Source: Lactobacillaceae bacterium UBA5807 (GTDB taxonomy: Bacteria > Bacillota > Bacilli > Lactobacillales > Lactobacillaceae). From it: a DNA stretch of 58,178 bases. Of this stretch, positions 1 to 8,835 are shown one piece after another. The number at the start of each line of letters is the position of its first letter. Position 1 is the stretch's first letter. Position numbers and translations under genes: made by a program. Under the pieces are notes generated by a model, which saw only the letters and a list, made by a program, of their open reading frames with translations, was not told the DNA's origin and made no database searches. The DNA is taken from positions 1-58,178 of the forward strand of contig DIDF01000099.1 of assembly GCA_002418005.1 (NCBI GenBank). The letters are read 5' to 3'.

Positions 1-1
1 A

Positions 2-559
2 CATCAATAAGGCACAAACCAATAGTATCGCTAGCAGATAGAGGTTATTTAACCGATTTATGAATATATGGATTGAAAAAAATGTGCTGAGAAAAATAAG
101 CAGAGCAATATTCATTAAAGCGATTAAACTCAAGTAATTAAAATGGGAAATGTTGATTAGAAAAGCCATTCCACTTCCATAGGATAGTCCAAATATTACC
201 CATTTACAGTGGGATTCTTGGACCCATTTTGTTAGTAATAAAATGTTGATCATTATTAAGTTAAATAGGAGTAATGCACTATCAATCGGCTGATTGGTAA
301 TTAAGATTTTAAGCCCTAAAGTTAGGATGATTATATCTAAAAGGATAACTTGCAACTTGTTTACCGAATGTCTTAAAAATTGCATTATTACAAGAGAAAA
401 GGCAATTGCGACCAGAATGATCGGATCAAGTGATCGTTCAAAGAAAAAAGTATTTATTGGTACATCTGAAAACAGCATCCAGGTCAAAACCATACTGACG
501 ACCTGCGCCCAGAACTGAAAATTATTATTGGTTAGAATTCTCAAAAAATCACATCCCAT
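2..559 (-). CDS. Multi-pass membrane protein, 3' part cut off by the window edge
   Basis: An open frame runs on the minus strand from an ATG at 559 to the left edge without a stop, giving at least 186 residues. The translation begins MGCDFLRILTNNN and is dominated by hydrophobic stretches rich in Leu, Ile and Phe separated by short polar loops, so it is an integral membrane protein with several helices. I checked the frame codon by codon and found no stop. The pattern resembles polysaccharide polymerases or other polytopic surface-polysaccharide proteins, but nothing in the visible part decides this. It is divergent from metK, with about 125 bp between the start codons. Confidence 0.6.
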   Translation of the reverse strand, partial: MGCDFLRILTNNNFQFWAQVVSMVLTWMLFSDVPINTFFFERSLDPIILVAIAFSLVIMQFLRHSVNKLQVILLDIIILTLGLKILITNQPIDSALLLFNLIMINILLLTKWVQESHCKWVIFGLSYGSGMAFLINISHFNYLSLIALMNIALLIFLSTFFSIHIFINRLNNLYLLAILLVCALLM

Positions 560-608
560 AAATTTTCGTCTTTAAAAAGCCCAAAAACTATGATAACATA
601 CAAGAGTT

Positions 609-683
609 ATGAGTTCCCGATAGGATGGATTCACCTATAGTGAATAAGCCTTGTAACCGAAAAATTATGTAGGGGGAAATAAA
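609..683 (+). promoter_or_regulatory. SMK-box (SAM-III) riboswitch of metK
   Basis: The leader carries GAGTTCCCGATAGGATGG (611-628), a short hairpin region, then GCCTTGTAACCGAAA (648-662) and the Shine-Dalgarno AGGGGGAAAT (671-680). This is the order and wording of the lactic acid bacterial SMK box. In that family SAM binding stabilises pairing between the TTCCC anti-SD (here 614-618) and the GGGGG of the ribosome binding site (672-676), shutting off translation of SAM synthetase. A possible -10 (TATGAT) lies at 589-594. Confidence 0.92.
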
Positions 684-1874
684 ATGTCTGAAAAACATTT
701 ATTTACTTCAGAATCAGTTTCTGAAGGACATCCAGATAAAATTGCTGATCAAATCAGCGATGCTATCTTGGATGCTTTATTGGCGAAGGATCCAGACGCT
801 CGTGTTGCCTGTGAAACTTCAGTTACTACCGGATTGGTTTTAGTCTTTGGCGAAATATCAACTAAAGCATACGTTAACATCCAAAAGGTTGTTCGTCAGA
901 CTATCAAACGGATTGGATATACAGACAATCGTTATGGTTTTGATGGTGATGGATGTGCTGTTATTGTTGCTATCGATGAACAGTCACCCGATATTGCTCA
1001 AGGGGTTAATGATGCCCTTGAAAGTCGCGAGGGTGATGTTGATCCTCTCGATAAAATTGGTGCCGGAGATCAAGGGTTAATGTTTGGATTTGCAATCAAC
1101 GAAACTCCTGAGCTTATGCCTTTGCCAATTTCACTAAGTCACAAATTAATGATGAGACAAGCAAAGTTAAGAAAAAACAAGACTTTACCTTATCTTGGAC
1201 CTGATGCAAAAGCCGAAGTTACTGTTGAGTATGATGAAAACAATAAACCATTTCGAGTCGATACTGTTGTATTAAGTACTCAGCATGATGCCGATATTTC
1301 TTTAAATAAGATTCGAAAAGATGTTGTTGAGCAGATAATTAAGCCAGTTATTCCAAGTAAATATTTGGATGATAAGACTCGTTATTTAATTAATCCAACC
1401 GGCCGATTCGTTATTGGTGGTCCACAGGGCGATGCTGGATTGACAGGTAGAAAGATCATCGTTGATACATACGGTGGCTATGCCCATCATGGTGGCGGAG
1501 CATTTTCAGGCAAGGATCCAACAAAGGTTGATCGTTCTGCCAGTTACGCTGCCAGATACATTGCTAAAAATATTGTTGCCGCTCACTTAGCGGATGAAAT
1601 TGAAATTCAGTTGGCATACGCAATTGGTGTTGCTCAACCAGTTTCAATTTCGGTCAACACTTTTGGGACATCTTCGATCAAAGAAGAGGACTTTGTTAAA
1701 GCCATTCGAAAGATTTTTGATCTAAGACCTGCAGGTATTATCAAAATGCTTGATCTTAAACGGCCAATTTATGAAAAAACAGCTGCTTATGGTCATTTTG
1801 GCAGAACTGATATTGACTTACCTTGGGAACATACTGATAAAGTTAATGAGTTAAAAGAATATTTTGGTAAATAA
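684..1874 (+). CDS. metK: S-adenosylmethionine synthetase
   Basis: Makes S-adenosylmethionine from methionine and ATP in the cytoplasm; the active enzyme is a homotetramer in this family. The protein has 396 residues, the usual length. Signature motifs are visible: GHPDKIADQISDAILD near residues 15-30, GAGDQG at 126-131, and the phosphate-binding GGGAFSGKDPTKVDRS at 271-286. The ATG at 684 follows the GGGGGA ribosome binding site that belongs to the SMK riboswitch, so expression is expected to fall when SAM is plentiful. It stands alone and ends at a strong hairpin terminator shared with the convergent gene. Confidence 0.98.
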   Translation: MSEKHLFTSESVSEGHPDKIADQISDAILDALLAKDPDARVACETSVTTGLVLVFGEISTKAYVNIQKVVRQTIKRIGYTDNRYGFDGDGCAVIVAIDEQSPDIAQGVNDALESREGDVDPLDKIGAGDQGLMFGFAINETPELMPLPISLSHKLMMRQAKLRKNKTLPYLGPDAKAEVTVEYDENNKPFRVDTVVLSTQHDADISLNKIRKDVVEQIIKPVIPSKYLDDKTRYLINPTGRFVIGGPQGDAGLTGRKIIVDTYGGYAHHGGGAFSGKDPTKVDRSASYAARYIAKNIVAAHLADEIEIQLAYAIGVAQPVSISVNTFGTSSIKEEDFVKAIRKIFDLRPAGIIKMLDLKRPIYEKTAAYGHFGRTDIDLPWEHTDKVNELKEYFGK

Positions 1875-1875
1875 T

Positions 1876-1920
1876 AAATAAGACTTGAGGATGTTTTCCT
1901 CAAGTCTTATTTCCTTTTCT
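1876..1920. terminator. Bidirectional intrinsic terminator between metK and mnmM
   Basis: A perfect 16-bp stem (1876-1891 with 1897-1912) with a 5-nt loop. It is T-rich on the plus strand after the stem and A-rich before it, so it can end both convergent transcripts. It overlaps the last codons of the minus-strand gene. Confidence 0.9.
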
Positions 1921-2482
1921 GAATAATTAATAAAATTGGTGGTTCGTTAATTTCGTTAATAGCTGAATAAGTAAAAACATTAAAAATTCTTTGATCAAGA
2001 TTTTCAGCAAAGCCTAAAACTTTATCCTTTTCTTCTTCGCCACCCGGATGGCCATAATACAACACCACTAAGATTATCCCATGGACGATTAAATGCTCGA
2101 TGCAACTAGTAATTGCGGGAATTGTGGATTTGGGCTTAGTTATAATTGCTTTGTCACCGCCAGGAAGGTAGCCTAAGTTAAATATTGCTGCTGATATATT
2201 TTCATTGGTTGGCAGAAATTCATTAATTTTATCGTGGCTTTCATTGATTAAATTGACGTTTTCCAAAGATATATGGTTCTTTAGCAATAATTCTGTTGTT
2301 TTTTTTACAGCTTGTTTTTGAATGTCGAAACTATAGACTTTTCCATTCTTTCCGACCAATTTTGCTAAAAACAAGGTATCATTACCGTTTCCCATAGTGC
2401 CATCAATGACTTTGTCACCAAAGCCTACAGCTTCTAAAAGAAATTTATGGCTCATTTGAAGGGCGTTTGGTATTTGTTTCAT
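1907..2482 (-). CDS. mnmM: Class I SAM methyltransferase, MnmM (YtqB) family tRNA methyltransferase
   Basis: A 191-residue Rossmann-fold methyltransferase. The SAM-binding motif I is DGTMGNGNDTLFLA (about residues 27-40), followed by an acidic strand end (VYSFD). N-terminal sequence and length match the YtqB family, long labelled rRNA methylase and more recently shown to complete mnm5(s2)U at tRNA wobble position 34 (MnmM). The gene overlaps the 3' end of the upstream PAP2 gene by 38 nt, which suggests translational coupling. The start at 2482 is kept because MKQIPNALQMSHKFLLEAV aligns with the beginning of the family. Sitting convergent to metK, it uses the SAM that MetK makes, though this may be chance. 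Confidence 0.78.
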   Translation of the reverse strand: MKQIPNALQMSHKFLLEAVGFGDKVIDGTMGNGNDTLFLAKLVGKNGKVYSFDIQKQAVKKTTELLLKNHISLENVNLINESHDKINEFLPTNENISAAIFNLGYLPGGDKAIITKPKSTIPAITSCIEHLIVHGIILVVLYYGHPGGEEEKDKVLGFAENLDQRIFNVFTYSAINEINEPPILLIIQKRK

Positions 2483-3131
2483 TTTTTTTCACTCCAATTT
2501 TAAAAAAGACCCAATAACTTATTACTAAACAAACGTAGCCAAGTGACCAATCACCTAAAATGTCAGTTGCATAATGGACGTTTATGTAAATTCGGCTAAT
2601 GCCAATTAGAACAATTAACATTCCTAAAAGAATGTTAACTAATGCAATTCTTGCAGATTTTTTAAAGATTGAATTAATTATGATTATCAAGCTGCCAAAC
2701 AAAAGCATGGCCCCCATAGCATGACCGCTTGGGTAGCTGTAAGAAGAAACATGAATTAAATGTTTGAACCCAGGTCTAGGTCTGGCAATTATTATTTTCG
2801 CTAAGGTATTAATTACAAATCCAATTATTAAAGAGTTTGTTAGAAGAAAAATTGACTGCCATTTTTTCTTAAAATAAAAGAGAGTTCCGCTGATTAGTAA
2901 GACTATAACTGTAGTTTGCAGGGGATTTAAGGTTGAAGTAAATATCAATGTAAATTTGGTTAGCCCTGGGCTGGCAAAACTTCTCACCGCTTTTGAAATG
3001 CTTAAATCAAAAGCATTTACCCAAGGAGACTTTTTAACAACTGAGATGGTTACAAAAATAAATAAAATCAGTGAAAAAACTAACCAGATTGATACAGACT
3101 TTTTTGGCTTTGGAATAAGGGTCATCTCCAA
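2445..3131 (-). CDS. PAP2-superfamily membrane phosphatase
   Basis: A membrane-bound acid phosphatase-like protein of about 226-228 residues with roughly six hydrophobic segments. The three PAP2 motifs are present in order: KIIIARPRP, PSGHAMG and SRIYINVHYATDILG. The catalytic histidines are in SGH and in the third motif. Relatives dephosphorylate undecaprenyl pyrophosphate (BcrC/PgpB type) or phosphatidylglycerol phosphate outside the membrane; the sequence alone does not choose. The start is uncertain: the frame opens at a TTG (3131) about 15 nt after AAGGAA, while the ATG at 3125 has GGAG immediately before it. It is co-transcribed with mnmM. Confidence 0.85.
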   Translation of the reverse strand: MEMTLIPKPKKSVSIWLVFSLILFIFVTISVVKKSPWVNAFDLSISKAVRSFASPGLTKFTLIFTSTLNPLQTTVIVLLISGTLFYFKKKWQSIFLLTNSLIIGFVINTLAKIIIARPRPGFKHLIHVSSYSYPSGHAMGAMLLFGSLIIIINSIFKKSARIALVNILLGMLIVLIGISRIYINVHYATDILGDWSLGYVCLVISYWVFFKIGVKKNETNTKRPSNEP

Positions 3132-3225
3132 AAAATATAGAATTATTTCCTTATTTATTATGCCACATCTTGCTTTTGTTTTGATGTTTTGTTAGGATAT
3201 ATAGCAACAATTTCATTAAACAAAA

Positions 3226-3460
3226 ATTATGATACGAAGTATTAGCTAGCTGCTACTTTTAAGAAATCAGATGGGTGCTGCGAATCTGGATTTAGCAGAA
3301 GTGAACTCATCGTTGAAAATTATTCTGCTGAAATTAGTAAGTTGGATCGCCGCCGCCGTTAACCGGTTTAAAGAGTCCGTCTTTGATGGGAATTATAGGT
3401 GGTACCGCGAGAAATTCGTCCTATAAGGGTCTTAACAGATCCCTTTAGGGCGTTTTTTGT
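3226..3460 (+). promoter_or_regulatory. T-box leader of leuS
   Basis: The leader has a long Stem I region (about 3230-3330), the T-box sequence AGGTGGTACCGCG at 3397-3409, and a terminator hairpin (3420-3449) followed by TTTTTT. The likely specifier loop reads GAACTCA, placing a CTC leucine codon at 3306-3308. Uncharged tRNA-Leu is expected to bind and favour the antiterminator, allowing leuS transcription. The placement directly before leuS supports the assignment. Confidence 0.93.
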
Positions 3461-3510
3461 TTAATAAGAAATTGAAGAACATAGAAACATGAAAGGTGGA
3501 AGTTGTAATA

Positions 3511-5931
3511 ATGGCATACAATCATGAGGTTATTGAACGAAAATGGCAGCATTATTGGAATGAGCATAAAACTTTTAAGACATACGATGATTTTGACAAA
3601 GACAAATATTATGTATTGGATATGTTCCCTTATCCGTCTGGACAAGGACTTCATGTAGGCCATCCCGAAGGTTATACAGCCACAGATATTATGGCCAGAA
3701 TGGCACGGATGAAAGGAAAAAATGTTCTTCATCCTATGGGATGGGATGCTTTTGGCCTTCCTGCCGAACAATATGCTTTGAAGACTGGACATAATCCTCG
3801 TGATTTTACAGCTCAGAATATTAAGGTCTTTAAAAAGCAAATTCGTTCATTAGGCTTCTCATATGATTGGGACCGTGAGATTAATACAACTGATCCTAAC
3901 TACTATAAATGGACACAATGGATCTTTGAACAGCTTTATAAACATGGTTTGGCATATGAAGATGACATTGAAGTTAACTGGGCTCCTGATTTTATGGGTG
4001 GAACCGTTGTTGCTAACGAAGAAGTCGTTGATGGCAAAACCGAGCGAGGAGGTTACCCCGTTTATCGAGTCCCAATGAAGCAGTGGGTTCTTCGTATTAC
4101 CGCCTATGCTGATCGTTTGATTGATGACCTGGACGATATTGATTGGCCAGAAAGTATTAAAGAACAACAAAGAAATTGGATTGGCAGATCTCGTGGCGCT
4201 AGTGTATTCTTCAAAGTTAAGGGTCATCCAGATGATCAAGTGGAAGTATTTACCACTAGACCTGATACTTTATTTGGAGCAACTTACATGGTTTTGGCGC
4301 CTGAACACGATTTAGTTGATAAGATTACAACTCCAGATCATGCCGAGGAAGTCAAGGAATATAAAGAAAAGGTTTCTCGTAAATCTGATCTTGAAAGAAC
4401 CGATTTAAACAAGGATAAAAGCGGTGTATTTACTGGAGCATATGGCATTAATCCAATTAATGGCAAAGAAGTTCCAATCTGGATTGGTGATTATGTTTTG
4501 GAATCATACGGAACTGGGGCTATTATGGCTGTTCCTGCCCACGATGATCGTGATTTCGCCTTTGCCAAGAAATTCCATTTACCAGTAATTCCTGTGATCG
4601 AAGGTGGAGATACCGATGATGCCGCTTATACAGGTGATGGGGTTCACATTAATTCTGGTTTTATGGACGGCATGAATCAAAAACAAGCTATCAAAGCAGC
4701 AATTGATTGGTTAACTGATCATAAAGCAGGTCATGAAAAAGTCAACTACAAGCTTCGTGACTGGATCTTTAGTCGTCAAAGATATTGGGGTGAACCAATT
4801 CCAGTTATTCATTGGGAAGATGGCGAAACTACTCTGGTTCCAGAAGACCAATTGCCACTTAGACTTCCTAAGGCCAAAGATATTCAGACTTCTGGCGGCA
4901 AAGAGAGCCCATTGGCGAACTTGACTGATTGGGTCAATGTTGTGGATAAAAATGGCCGTAAAGGTAAGCGAGAGACTAATACAATGCCTCAATGGGCTGG
5001 TAGTTCATGGTACTGGCTTAGATATATGGATCCGCATAATGATAAAGCGATTGCTTCCCCAGAAAAACTCAAGTATTGGTCACCGGTTGATCTTTACGTT
5101 GGCGGGGCTGAACATGCTGTTTTGCATTTGTTATATGCAAGATTTTGGCACAAGTTCCTTTACGATTTGGGAATTGTTCCAACCAAAGAGCCATTCCAGA
5201 AATTAGTCAACCAAGGGATGATTCTTGGGACTAACCACGAAAAAATGTCTAAATCTAAAGGAAATGTTATTAATCCGGATGACATCGTTAAAAAGTATGG
5301 TGCTGATACCCTTAGACTGTATGAAATGTTTATGGGACCACTGGATGCTGCTAAACCCTGGAGCACAGAAGGAATTGGTGGCGCTTATCATTGGCTTGAC
5401 CGAGTATGGCGCTTAATGATTGATGATAATAATCATCTTCGTGATCGAGTTACTACTTTTAATGATGGAAAACTAGACAAAGTTTACAATCAAACTGTCA
5501 AAATTGTTTCTGATGATTTTGATAATATGAGATTTAACGTTGGTATTTCTCAAATGATGATTTTTGTTAATGAAGCCTATAAAGTTGATGCTTTGCCAAT
5601 CAAATACATGGAAGGGCTTGTAAAGCTTTTGTCGCCAATTGCTCCGCATATTTGCGAGGAACTTTGGAGCTTGCTTGGCCATGATAAGACAATTGCTTAC
5701 GAAAGCTGGCCAACTTATGATCCTAAAAAGTTGGTTGAGAATACTGTTGAACTTGCTGTTCAGGTCAATGGTAAAGTACGAGCTCACATTACTGTTTCTC
5801 GTGATGACGCTGAAGATGATGTTAAAAAGCAGGCTTTAGCTGATGAAAATGTCAAAGCGCATACTAAAGACGGTAATGTTGCGAAAGTAATTGTTGTTCC
5901 TAACAAAATTGTTAACATTGTTGTGAAGTGA
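3511..5931 (+). CDS. leuS: Leucyl-tRNA synthetase
   Basis: Charges tRNA-Leu with leucine. This class I synthetase has 806 residues when started at the ATG at 3511. The HIGH motif appears as HVGH (48-51) inside YPSGQGLHVGH and KMSKS lies at 578-582; the CP1 editing domain lies between them, and the C-terminal anticodon-binding region ends VPNKIVNIVVK. An upstream in-frame GTG at 3496 is rejected because it overlaps the Shine-Dalgarno AAAGGTGGA (3492-3500), which sits 10 nt before the ATG. It is controlled by the T-box just upstream and ends at a terminator before murJ. Confidence 0.98.
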   Translation: MAYNHEVIERKWQHYWNEHKTFKTYDDFDKDKYYVLDMFPYPSGQGLHVGHPEGYTATDIMARMARMKGKNVLHPMGWDAFGLPAEQYALKTGHNPRDFTAQNIKVFKKQIRSLGFSYDWDREINTTDPNYYKWTQWIFEQLYKHGLAYEDDIEVNWAPDFMGGTVVANEEVVDGKTERGGYPVYRVPMKQWVLRITAYADRLIDDLDDIDWPESIKEQQRNWIGRSRGASVFFKVKGHPDDQVEVFTTRPDTLFGATYMVLAPEHDLVDKITTPDHAEEVKEYKEKVSRKSDLERTDLNKDKSGVFTGAYGINPINGKEVPIWIGDYVLESYGTGAIMAVPAHDDRDFAFAKKFHLPVIPVIEGGDTDDAAYTGDGVHINSGFMDGMNQKQAIKAAIDWLTDHKAGHEKVNYKLRDWIFSRQRYWGEPIPVIHWEDGETTLVPEDQLPLRLPKAKDIQTSGGKESPLANLTDWVNVVDKNGRKGKRETNTMPQWAGSSWYWLRYMDPHNDKAIASPEKLKYWSPVDLYVGGAEHAVLHLLYARFWHKFLYDLGIVPTKEPFQKLVNQGMILGTNHEKMSKSKGNVINPDDIVKKYGADTLRLYEMFMGPLDAAKPWSTEGIGGAYHWLDRVWRLMIDDNNHLRDRVTTFNDGKLDKVYNQTVKIVSDDFDNMRFNVGISQMMIFVNEAYKVDALPIKYMEGLVKLLSPIAPHICEELWSLLGHDKTIAYESWPTYDPKKLVENTVELAVQVNGKVRAHITVSRDDAEDDVKKQALADENVKAHTKDGNVAKVIVVPNKIVNIVVK

Positions 5932-5995
5932 TTTATAACTTTATTAGTGATTCTTGCAGTTAAATAAAAATTCTTTAAAAAGATTTTTAAAGGGC

Positions 5996-6022
5996 CCTCT
6001 GGATTTTCCAGAGGTCTTTTTT
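5996..6022 (+). terminator. Intrinsic terminator of leuS
   Basis: Stem CCTCTGGA/TCCAGAGG (5996-6003 with 6007-6014) with a 3-nt loop, followed by a run of T's. Confidence 0.88.
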
Positions 6023-6141
6023 GTGGAATACTTCGTCGTTTGTAAAAGTTTTTTGGATGAAAAATTCCTTTTAGTTAGTTTTTGAGGGCCTTATATTAAA
6101 GAAAACACCAATTAAGTAAGTAATAACATCTCTGAGAATGA

Positions 6142-6170
6142 TTGCTATTGCGTCGGAATTTTATTAGAAT
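6142..6170 (+). promoter_or_regulatory. Probable promoter of murJ
   Basis: TTGCTA (6142-6147), a 17-bp spacer, then TAGAAT (6165-6170). It sits 52 bp upstream of the murJ start, in the gene-free stretch after the leuS terminator. I see no other feature in that stretch. Confidence 0.5.
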
Positions 6171-6222
6171 AATACGAGTGTGCTAATAAATTGATTAAAA
6201 TAAAGCTGATAGGTGTCAATAA

Positions 6223-7821
6223 ATGAACAAAAAGATTATTTCGGGAGCTTTTTGGCTCTCGTTTGGAAGTATCGTTTCTCGAATTCTTGGGGTTGTTTAC
6301 CTTATTCCTTGGTTGATTATGATCGGCTCAGCCGCGAATCAAACCTCAGCGCAGGCTCTTTTTAATAGTTCTTATCAGATATACGCGATGTTCATTTCGC
6401 TAGGAACCGCTGGATTTCCGTCAGCGGTGGCTAGAAGAGTTGCTATGTATAACGGTGAACAAAAATTCCTTAATAGCCGAAAAATTGCCAGAACTGGATT
6501 TGCTGTAATGGTTCTTTCTGGGGTTTTGTGTGGGATTGTTATGTATGTCATTGCTCCAATACTAGCTAAGAGTAGCCCGGTTGTTTCGGCAACCGCAGCA
6601 ACTAAGTCAATCCGATTGTTGGTTCCGGCAATTGTTATTTTACCTTCAATGAGTTTTATTCGTGGTTGGTTTCAAGGAAATGAAGACATGCAGCCTTATG
6701 GGATGTCTCAACTGTGGGAACAATTACTGCGAATAATCTTTATTTTAGGCTCAACCTATGTGATTATTTACATTCTTCATTTAAACTTTGTAATTGCTGT
6801 TTACTCAAGCATTTTAGGGGCTTTTATTGGGGCAATTGCTAGTTATTTGTATTTGGGTAACTGGTTTAGAAAAAAGATGCCAGAATATTCACAGCGTTAC
6901 CGTCAGAGTAAGCCTTTAGATTTGACTAGTATCCGGAAAATGTTCATGATGATTATTTATGAATCGGTTCCGTTTGTTTTTGTAGGTTCGGGAATTACTC
7001 TGACTCAATTGATCGATCAATTTTTCTTCAAACAAGTCATGCAGGGGTTTCTTCATAACAGTGCTGTTTATACTCAATATATCTACACCTTGTTCTCTGC
7101 TAATCCTACTAAAATCACTACAGTTGTGCTGTCGTTAGCCTTAGCAGTTGCGGAAACAAGTTTACCTTTACTTTCAAAGGCTCGGGTGTCTGATCAGGGA
7201 AATATTAGTAAATTGATATCTGAAAATCTGAATTTACTTTTATTTGTGCTGCTACCGGTTATTGCAATATTAGGGGCCCTTTCAGCAGAAATTTATGGAA
7301 TCTTCTTTAATTTTGATGAGCTTGGCGGAATTTATTTATTGGAGAACTTAATTCAAGCACTTATTATGGGACTGGCAATTAATGGATTGACATTACTTCA
7401 GTCCCTGAGATATAGCAAAAAAGCGGTTCAGTACCTACTAATTGGGTTAGCAATAAAGTTGGTTATCCAGTTTCCTTGTGTTTATTACTTCGAAGGTTTT
7501 GGTGGAATCATTGCTACGGCGATTGCCTTTTTGGCAGTGGTAATTCTTTGTTACAGTAAGCTTCACTGGACGTTTAATGTTCGCTTTGCAATCTTAGATA
7601 GAACAGAGTTCACCAATATTTTGTTTTTCTTGTTTACAATTGCAATGTACTTTGGCGTCCGTTCATTTTATGTTCCTTCCACTAAATTGACTGCTTTTAT
7701 TTATTGTGCTGTTTTCAGTATTATTCAGGCGGTCGTCTATGTTTGGATTGGCAACAAAATGGGGGCATCAAGACGAATCTTTGGCAGGGATTTGTCTTTG
7801 GCAATGGTAACTCACAGGTAA
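6223..7821 (+). CDS. murJ: MurJ/YtgP-type lipid II flippase (MVF/MATE superfamily)
   Basis: A 532-residue polytopic protein with about 14 hydrophobic helices, beginning ISGAFWLSFGSIVSRILGVV, typical of the polysaccharide-export/MurJ family. In Bacillus and streptococci the YtgP branch moves lipid-linked peptidoglycan precursor across the membrane. Length and position after leuS match the YtgP branch. Charged residues scattered along the central cavity helices (for example RGWFQG near residue 146) fit a flippase. It is a single gene between its own promoter and a bidirectional terminator. An O-unit or teichoic acid flippase is the alternative, less likely because no surface-polysaccharide genes are nearby. 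Confidence 0.82.
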   Translation: MNKKIISGAFWLSFGSIVSRILGVVYLIPWLIMIGSAANQTSAQALFNSSYQIYAMFISLGTAGFPSAVARRVAMYNGEQKFLNSRKIARTGFAVMVLSGVLCGIVMYVIAPILAKSSPVVSATAATKSIRLLVPAIVILPSMSFIRGWFQGNEDMQPYGMSQLWEQLLRIIFILGSTYVIIYILHLNFVIAVYSSILGAFIGAIASYLYLGNWFRKKMPEYSQRYRQSKPLDLTSIRKMFMMIIYESVPFVFVGSGITLTQLIDQFFFKQVMQGFLHNSAVYTQYIYTLFSANPTKITTVVLSLALAVAETSLPLLSKARVSDQGNISKLISENLNLLLFVLLPVIAILGALSAEIYGIFFNFDELGGIYLLENLIQALIMGLAINGLTLLQSLRYSKKAVQYLLIGLAIKLVIQFPCVYYFEGFGGIIATAIAFLAVVILCYSKLHWTFNVRFAILDRTEFTNILFFLFTIAMYFGVRSFYVPSTKLTAFIYCAVFSIIQAVVYVWIGNKMGASRRIFGRDLSLAMVTHR

Positions 7822-7844
7822 ATATTTCAAAAATAATTAAAAAT

Positions 7845-7888
7845 AGGAATTAAGTTAAAACAAATAGTTTAACTTAATTCCTGTTTTT
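7845..7888. terminator. Bidirectional terminator between murJ and nnrD
   Basis: Perfect 15-bp stem (7845-7859 with 7868-7882), 8-nt loop, T-run on both strands (plus-strand TTTTT follows; A-rich before). Confidence 0.9.
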
Positions 7889-8717
7889 AATTACTTTGAT
7901 TTTTAAACATGAATTTTGGCAGTGCTTGACTTATTTGATGGGGCAAAACAATGTAATGGTCTTTGGCAATTTCATCAGCGATGGCACTGTGAGTATAAAC
8001 AGCTGCTAATACTGCTTTAGGCGTATCTTCAAATTGGGCAGTAAACCCCCCAACTATTCCGGCTAGAGTGTCGCCCATTCCACCAACAGCTTGAGCAGGG
8101 GACCCGGAGGTGTTTTGATAACCTTTGCCATTTATAAATACTTCAGTTTGTGAAGATTTGACTACTGCAATGGCATTCAGTTTATTTGCCGCAGCCAGGT
8201 TGGTTTCTGGATTTTGATCAGCAATTTTTACTCCCGAAATTCTTTGCCATTCCATTTGATGAGGAGTTAACACGTTAAGGCTACCTTTTGGCAAAGCTAA
8301 ATTATTTTTCGCCATTAAGGTTAGAGCAGATCCATCAATGACAAGAACTTGTCCTTGATGAGCAATTTTTAGCACGCCTTTTAGGAGTCTTAAACTATAA
8401 GGCTGAGTGCCAAGGCCTGGACCGACAACAATTACGGTTGCCGCATCTAATATTGGTTTGGCAGAAACTTCATCGCGCCAGTCAACAAACATTGCTTCTG
8501 GAAGGAGACTATGCAGACTAGATTGATTGGAACCATCTGTAATGGTAGTTACCAGTCCAGCCCCCGAATATACGGCTGCCATTGTGGCCATTATAATTGC
8601 GCCGCCAAAGTTTTTACTACCACCAACTAAGGCAATTTTTCCATATGTCCCTTTAAAACTGTTTTTAGGCCGTTTTCTAATTACTTGTTTTAAAATATCT
8701 GCGGTTATTTTTTCCAT
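7887..8717 (-). CDS. nnrD: ADP/ATP-dependent (S)-NAD(P)H-hydrate dehydratase
   Basis: Repairs hydrated NADH and NADPH by dehydrating the S epimer at the expense of a nucleotide. It has 276 residues with a ribokinase-like fold. Visible landmarks are YGKIALVGGSKNFGGA near the N-terminus, VVGPGLGT in the middle, NVLTPHQMEW, and the catalytic/anion-binding GGMGDTLAGIVGG toward the C-terminus. There is no fused epimerase (NnrE) domain, as in other Firmicutes. The ATG at 8717 is preceded on its strand by GAGGGGGAACC. It is divergent from pepV, with an extended -10 promoter at 8742-8750. Confidence 0.93.
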   Translation of the reverse strand: MEKITADILKQVIRKRPKNSFKGTYGKIALVGGSKNFGGAIIMATMAAVYSGAGLVTTITDGSNQSSLHSLLPEAMFVDWRDEVSAKPILDAATVIVVGPGLGTQPYSLRLLKGVLKIAHQGQVLVIDGSALTLMAKNNLALPKGSLNVLTPHQMEWQRISGVKIADQNPETNLAAANKLNAIAVVKSSQTEVFINGKGYQNTSGSPAQAVGGMGDTLAGIVGGFTAQFEDTPKAVLAAVYTHSAIADEIAKDHYIVLPHQISQALPKFMFKNQSN

Positions 8718-8741
8718 TAAAGGTTCCCCCTCTTAGCAATA

Positions 8742-8800
8742 ATTATATCATTTTCCCAACTTTGCCATTCTTTTAAACCCAGAAAAGATTGTGATAGAAT
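8742..8800. promoter_or_regulatory. Divergent extended -10 promoters of nnrD and pepV
   Basis: On the minus strand TGATATAAT occupies 8750-8742 upstream of nnrD. On the plus strand TGATAGAAT occupies 8792-8800, 36 bp before the pepV ATG. Both have the TGN extension. The pepV -10 lies downstream of the frame's first possible start (8791), which rules that longer start out. Confidence 0.5.
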
Positions 8801-8835
8801 TAAGACAATTGATTATTACGAAAGGCAGGATTTTT

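Noticed and set aside
294..518. A 74-codon plus-strand frame at the left edge
   Set aside because: It lies antisense to the long minus-strand membrane frame, has no ribosome binding site and no family look.
8791..8835. A longer PepV start at 8791
   Set aside because: It would start inside the -10 element of the promoter (8792-8800), and the added residues do not match the family; the ATG at 8836 has a good ribosome binding site.
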